Source: Carettochelys insculpta | Taxonomy: Eukaryota; Chordata; Testudines; Carettochelyidae | Assembly (NCBI RefSeq): GCF_033958435.1 | Contig: NC_134144.1 | Location: forward strand, 14,564,010-14,628,009 | Direction: 5' to 3' | Length of the DNA stretch: 64,000 nt | Part shown: positions 58,729 to 64,000 of the stretch, piece after piece | Layout: each line of letters starts with the position of its first letter | Numbering within the stretch: position 1 is the stretch's first letter | The notes under the pieces: model-generated | What the model saw: only the letters and a program-made list of their open reading frames with translations | Database searches by the model: none | Told to the model about the DNA's origin: nothing | Position numbers and translations under genes: made by a program

Positions 58729-59887
58729 GTTAGACCCCTACTGAGAAGGGACAGGCAGGGCTAATCTAATGCCAGGAAGGGAGCTGCAAGGAGGCAGCTT
58801 GTAGCTGCTTTCTGGGTGGCTGAGAGGGAGGAAAGGAAACCCAGGAGGAGAGTGAAAATCCTAGGAGTCTGGGCCATGAAGAAGGGGCAGAGCAAAAGCC
58901 TGAGAAAGGTCACATAGGAAAAGGCTCGGGGAAATAGCAGCAAGGTAGGATACTGTAGACCTTGACTGCAGATTAGAGGGTCCCTAAGATGGAAATTCAA
59001 TTTAGAGGTAGGTCTTGGTTCTCCCACTAGCCACGGGGGAGGTGGCATGGTCAGGGGGAGTGAAGGGAAAACTTCCACTTCCAATGGAGAGAATTTGGCA
59101 CCCTGGATAGGAGGGACTATAGTGATGTGGTTGGAGGGCCAAGCCACAAAGAAAGAGCAGGCCATGAAGAGAGAGCGCCCTGAGTTGCAGAGAGAAGTTT
59201 TGGGATGAGTGATAGGACATTTGAAGCTAGGAGGAGCAAATCCCCAGAGCAGCTCGGAGGAGCTATCCTGGCAGAGGGTGCATCTGGGACAAGTCTTTTA
59301 TCTGCTTTCACTCTAATGAGATGTGAGTAGAACATGAAGCATGAGGGACCAGCTCATCTCTTCCATGAGCTCCTCTGCCAGCACAGCTCGCCATAATCGG
59401 TGGAACATCTGCAGAACCTTTTTTCATCCCTTCTTTATGGGACTTCCTGTAGATTGACCATCCCATGCAGAATTGGCTCCTGCAGGAGTAACTGTTTTCT
59501 TATTGTCCATAAGAATATCCCAGGACCTGGCCCTTACAATGGGCTTCCTTTTTTTACACGTAAGGAGCTAAATGTGTGTTCTAAGGCACACAACAGACAA
59601 GCAGCTTAAGAGCTGGATATTTGCACTTTTGTGGATGTTAATAGGTTGGACTTCTGTGTTGGATGTCTGTAAATCTCTCTGTGGCTATTCTCTCTATGCT
59701 TGTCACTTCCTTATCTTTCAGCACCAATCTCCTCTAAAGCAACTTTCAAGTGGAAACTCCAAAGTGACCATCCATTATGAAAAAAGTCTCTTTCTACTCA
59801 ATCTCTGCCTGATCTCATAAGAGTCTTGCTCCCACGGATAGATAATCAACCTGTTTCCCTCGTAGTAGTAGGGATCATCTTCTATGG
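58729..59887. other. Unannotated stretch
   Basis: Purine-rich around 58740-59300, which opens long frames on the reverse strand; none has a recognisable motif. Confidence 0.35.
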
Positions 59888-60611
59888 CAGTGATTCCCAA
59901 ACTTTTCAGCATCACACCCCTCTTTTGATTTCTGAGACACCGTTACACACCCCCACCTCTTCTTTACCATCATCTAACTCCCCTTTAACAAAAAAATTCA
60001 ATTCATAATTTAAAATAAACACAAAAACTTGATATGAAAATGTTATTTAAAATTTAAAATAAGCACTAATATTTTTTCTTGGCCCTTTGCGGGTGCTTGG
60101 TACAGCCCTAGCTGGCCAGCTGCCTGAGCCCCATGCCAGCTGCCAGACCTGCCCCCAAGCCCTGTGCCACCAGGGCCAGTGCCTACCTGGTCGCCCACTG
60201 ACCACCCAAGCCTCGTGCTGCTGGCATAAGCTGCTCACCCACCAATTACGAGATCCCAGCTGGCCCTGGCAGCATGGGGCTTGGGTAACTCGGGCTAGTG
60301 AGCTGTTGTCTGGCCCCAGCAGTGTGGGACTAGGGATGGCGAGCGGGCGGCTTGCCCTGACAGTGTGGGACTTGGGCGACTCAGGATGGCAGGCAGGCAG
60401 CTGGCCCTGGCAGCGTGGGGCTTGGGTGGCTTGGGATGGTGGGAAGACAGCTGGCCCTGGTAGCATGGGGCTTGGGTGGGCAGCTCAGATGGCTGACTGG
60501 CAGCTGGAGCTCTATCTTTGGTGGGGGGATAATAAGGGGGCTGGGTTGCCTCCCCCCCCGGAATTTCTTCATGCCTCCCTGGGGGCATCTCTCCCAGTTT
60601 GGGAAACCATG
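59888..60611. mobile_element. hAT element with perfect 8-bp target duplication and minisatellite interior
   Basis: Ends CAGTGATTCCCAAACTTTT and (inverted) CATGGTTTCCCAAACTGG. TTCTATGG lies at 59880-59887 and 60612-60619. From about 60080 to 60500 the interior is a tandem array of roughly 55-bp GC-rich units (agctggccctggcagcatgg, ggcttgggtggc). All overlapping frames there are by-products of the array. Confidence 0.9.
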
Positions 60612-62333
60612 TTCTATGGGGTTCTTACTGCTGTGGGATGTATTGCTTTACTTCCATTATTGCCCATGTGCTACCAAGGCTGTATGGTCCAATGCATCTA
60701 AGAACATACTACAAACCTACCGACAGCATCATTTCTCTAATACAAAGTTATGATGTCCATCTCACCAAATGATTTTATGGCTTTCCATTTTCAGAAGAAA
60801 AATGCCTCCTCTGAAGATGATTTCTCCAAAGCCAGCAACTTTTTGTATACAGCATCAAAATGTGGTGTTCTAAACACAATAGTGAGCTTTTGTCTAGGGA
60901 AAAAAATAACCTCAGTGTGCCAAATAAAAAAGTCAAGCCTGCATAGATGCTTTGGCTGGTGGTCATAAAAGCGAAAGCTTTCTGCCACTTAGGTGATGGA
61001 TTTCTTAGTAGACAGCCACCATCTTGTTTACAAGGAAATTTCAACCATTAGTATGCACACAAACTGCTTATGGTTGTTTGATTGGCTCTTTTAGCAAAGA
61101 TGACAAAGGAGAAATGAGACATCTATTAGACTGAGGTAAGCAGTCTGTTACCACAGCTGTATTACTAACTTAGGTTTAATTGCTCGGCATTTATGAGATT
61201 CATAGTTTATTGTCTTTCTAGCCACACAATAGGCTGGGTAAGTTAAAGAGCTCTAAGTTTCAAAGGCTAGAGTTTTTGGGTGCCTGCCAGCACTGATCTG
61301 TTTAACAAACAAGCTGCAGGGTGCTTATTAGTAGGTTGTGGTTTGCAAACCATGAAGCCTCTGGGGCCAGATGCCCTGATCAAGTAGGGAATCTATGTAT
61401 CAGTGAGACCATTATGAAAAAGAGGCACACCATTGAGTATAAATGTTTTACATAGGTTTCAATTAGGCCACTGTAAATGACTTGTATAACTCTCTGTTGA
61501 CCCAGCAGTCTAAATATTAAACATTTGTACAAGCAACATTTGTTTCAAATTGCTTCTCTCAGAATTTCCTGATGAGTGATAATTGTATATACTTACTACT
61601 AAAAGAACAAGTACTTAATTACTTTAATTATTTGTATTTATTTCAATGTAACATCTACTGCTTATCTTCCACCAAAAATGCTTATTCATTATTCATAAAA
61701 GCACAACTAAAATTAATGAATCAAGAACTACTTAAGGCCAGATGATGAGTTGGTCTGAATCAGCACAGTTCCATGGAAGCCACGGTTATTTGAATGGCTC
61801 TTCAAACTCAATGCAGCTGTCACAATCTGCAGTAGCCAAAGATCTGATCGAAGGAGCCTACAAATAAAATTCCGACACCCTCCATCTCCTAATCTCCCCC
61901 TTTCATCTAGAGGAGTTTGTTAATTGTTTGGGAAGTTTCACCAACTATCTCAACACACAGTTTATTTAATAAATTATCCATGAGTGGGGCTTCCATTTTT
62001 GTTCCAAATTCTCTCGCACATTGTTGATACAGCTCCATTTTGTCCTATGAATTGCTAATGGATTATGCCCTTAATCCTGTGAATATCTGTGCGCTATTTT
62101 TGCCACCTAAGTCATATGCAGTGCTTTTATTGTGCCAGTACTTGCTGATATGAAGGATTGGCACCGCAGCAGCCCCAGCTGTGGGATTGGCTGGGGAGGG
62201 TGGGAAGCTGGCTGAGTAAGGTCTTTTTTTTTTTCAGAAACAGCACTGGTCATATGGTAAAGTTTCCAGGCTCCTATTTGATGACCACCAAACTCTTGAA
62301 GCTTTCAAGACGTCTGAAAGAATAGTTGCTACA
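60612..62333. other. Repeat-poor non-coding stretch
   Basis: No mobile element recognised over 1.7 kb. About 60990-61200 and 61540-61740 are evenly composed with several TAATTA/ATTAAT-type homeodomain-like words, so they are candidates for conserved non-coding elements. Conservation not testable here. Confidence 0.35.
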
Positions 62334-62369
62334 TTTTTCCCTTTCCACACCCATTCTTGTGTACAAAAT
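62334..62369 (+). repeat. Donor of a 36-bp inverted duplication
   Basis: 36 bases identical, in inverted orientation, to 62652-62687. No transposon-like context. Confidence 0.8.
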
Positions 62370-62633
62370 TTTGCTTGCATAAAGGTTAGTGAAAAGCAAG
62401 AGAAAGGGGATGCAAAGACCCTTGAAGCAAGTTCATTTTCAGTCAGACAAATACTTGCAAATGATGGGTGGGTTTTCAGCATGCAGCTGGCTCCAATTTC
62501 AATTTCTAGGAAAGGCTAGTAAAGGGGAGAGACCCACAGTGTACTTTAAAAGCTCTAGAATCAGTGGGGAGGAGAGTACATGAAATTTTAGAACTGAGAA
62601 ACTTCACCAAAAATCTAGAATTATATGGCTAGT

Positions 62634-62698
62634 GGAAAAACAAAGAACTCTATTTTGTACACAAGAATGGGTGTGGAAAGGGAAAAACATAGAACTCT
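62634..62698. repeat. Short templated insertion flanked by an 18-bp direct duplication
   Basis: Direct repeats 62634-62651 and 62681-62698 (GGAAAAACAAAGAACTCT type) differ at one base. Between them 29 bases (62652-62680) are an exact inverted copy of DNA 0.28 kb upstream. The identity runs seven further bases into the right duplication, as in microhomology. Confidence 0.75.
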
Positions 62699-63234
62699 TT
62701 TTCAGTATTGTGTTAATTTTTCCACTTCTTTTCCTGTGTGGTTTAACGCAGGACCTCTCTAAACATTGCCTCAGTGGTCAGAAAGAAATGGCGGGGAAGG
62801 GGCTTGCTATCATCTTGGAGCAGCAATTTTGGTAAGATGGTGCTAAAAATGTAGTCCTTAGTTACCCAGCTTGATTTAAGAAGTTCAAACAAACAAACAA
62901 ACAAACAAAAAAACCAGCCAGATTTGTAACTCCTCGCTGCTCCCGCCCGAACTTTGAGCACTGGTGGTAAGCTTTGCAAACAAAACCCATGAAGTAGAAT
63001 GAAAGGAAATGTGACTGCAGTGATCTTGTAAAATGAATGGAGGGGAAAAACAAATGGAGAAGATGACTATCATCTTGTATGGTTGGTATAAATAGTTAGG
63101 TAAGGCTGTTTGCATATCAGTGGGAATTAGGTATTAGATATTATTATGAACTGTATTGTCATGAAATTACTTTAAGGCTCCTTCATGCTGCCAGAGGGCA
63201 TAAAGGGACCTTAGTGTAAATGAAAATTGGAACG
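62699..63234. other. Unannotated stretch with (CAAA)n microsatellite
   Basis: A (CAAA)n run lies at about 62886-62911. No gene or other repeat recognised. Confidence 0.4.
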
Positions 63235-63420
63235 TAAGCTTACGTCTCCACTCCAATAAAAGAACCTGTAGCACCCAGACTGAGAGACCCAGTCATCTGA
63301 CTCAGGCTCATGAGGCTAAAAATAACAATGTAGGCATTGCAGGTCATGCTGGAGCCTAAGCTCTGAAACCCTCCCCTCCCATGGGATTTCAGAACCCAAG
63401 CTCCCTCCAGAAGCACCATG
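63235..63420 (+). mobile_element. MITE half with TACGTCTCCACT end
   Basis: gcttacgtctccactccaat, tgactcaggctcatgaggct and gagcctaagctctgaaaccc against gggatttcagaacccaagct give the left half and centre of a foldback element common in turtles. The right half is missing. Confidence 0.5.
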
Positions 63421-64000
63421 TGGGGGAGGGGGAGCGTATGTCACATGTTTCCCCAAAGTTGCTGCTTGGCTTCTACCGAGCATGATCAGTAACACTGATG
63501 AAGCCAGCTGTCCTCACTCTGCCTCTTCACTGTTGAAGGACATGGGGTCATCTCTGCTCTCCTGTGAGCCCACATGCCTACACTGCTGTTCGATAGTCCT
63601 GCAAGCCTGAGTTGACTGGCCTGACCCAGCCACAGCCATACAGCATATCTTTTATTGAAGAGTAGACCACTCCTAAGACAGCTTCTCAAGGTGGACCTCA
63701 GGGGCTTTTCTTAAGGCTACTGACTCCTGGCCTGTGATTGAGGGAGGGAGGGGGGCCATATTAGTGGCCATTCCTCTGCCCTTGTACTGCTGAAAGCAGC
63801 ACCCCTGCTGGGGCCACCATTAGGGATTAGGCCCTGCCCTCCTCTGGGGATGCTGGAGGGTTCCCATCTTCTCAGGTGCAGTGGTGGTCAGGGTTGGGGT
63901 TTCATGCTCCCCTCCACTTCAATGAGCAGAAGGGATCCTGTGCCCTTGAATCCAGCATGAAGTGAGGGGGTGACGTCACCTTCCAAATTCTTGGGAAGTT
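63421..64000. other. Unannotated stretch
   Basis: No gene or repeat recognised up to the window end. Confidence 0.35.

Noticed and set aside
60080..60500. Regularly spaced repeats considered as a CRISPR-like array
   Set aside because: Units are contiguous and imperfect, with no unique spacers, in a vertebrate transposon.
60047..60701. Frames of up to 204 codons
   Set aside because: Translations of the tandem array inside the hAT element.

Overview
The window is vertebrate genomic DNA, most likely from a cryptodiran turtle. This rests on two copies of the tRNA-derived turtle SINE (about 8742 and 24082), degenerate CR1 LINEs, Penelope-like elements (PLEs) whose terminal repeats contain hammerhead-like cores, and many short DNA transposons whose ends carry GTCTACAC. 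No bacterial gene organisation, tRNA or rRNA gene, or CRISPR array is visible. Species-level placement cannot be made from sequence alone.

Only one host coding segment can be supported: a 3'-terminal exon at 3052-3491 (+) with a splice acceptor in front of it. It encodes the C-terminal part of a formiminotransferase-fold protein, best matched by memory to FTCDNL1. If that is right, the rest of the window is its 3' intergenic flank. In other amniotes that flank leads toward SATB2, a gene with a large upstream non-coding territory (inference). The long AT-balanced stretches at 16.4-19.8, 39.5-43.5 and 60.6-62.3 kb lack recognisable repeats and are the best places to look for conserved non-coding elements.

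Everything else is a mobile-element landscape. 0-13 kb: a MIR, three Tc1/mariner (Tigger-like) MITEs with TA target sites, an LTR-like segment, a turtle SINE and two PLE terminal repeats. 14-27 kb: several Harbinger-like palindromic MITEs, a foldback PLE copy and CR1 pieces. 28.6-32.8 kb: one CR1 LINE broken by five nested insertions, including a PLE with a perfect 13-bp target duplication. 35-45 kb: more MITEs, a long CR1 fragment, foldback PLEs and a small hAT with a perfect 8-bp duplication. 45-46.5 kb: a PLE with a nearly intact open frame, split by an 89-bp copy of single-copy DNA from 1.9 kb away. 46.9-52.5 kb: a three-level nest in which a PLE contains a two-gene PIF/Harbinger transposon, which in turn carries a young non-autonomous Harbinger inside its own terminal repeat. 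53-64 kb: hAT elements with GC-rich minisatellite interiors, Harbinger MITEs, and a second templated insertion at 62.63 kb.

The least expected signals are two short insertions copied from nearby non-repetitive DNA and flanked by target-site-like duplications (11 bp and 18 bp), the repeated inverted-arm PLE copies with 13-bp target duplications, and compensatory base changes in the hammerhead stem between PLE families.
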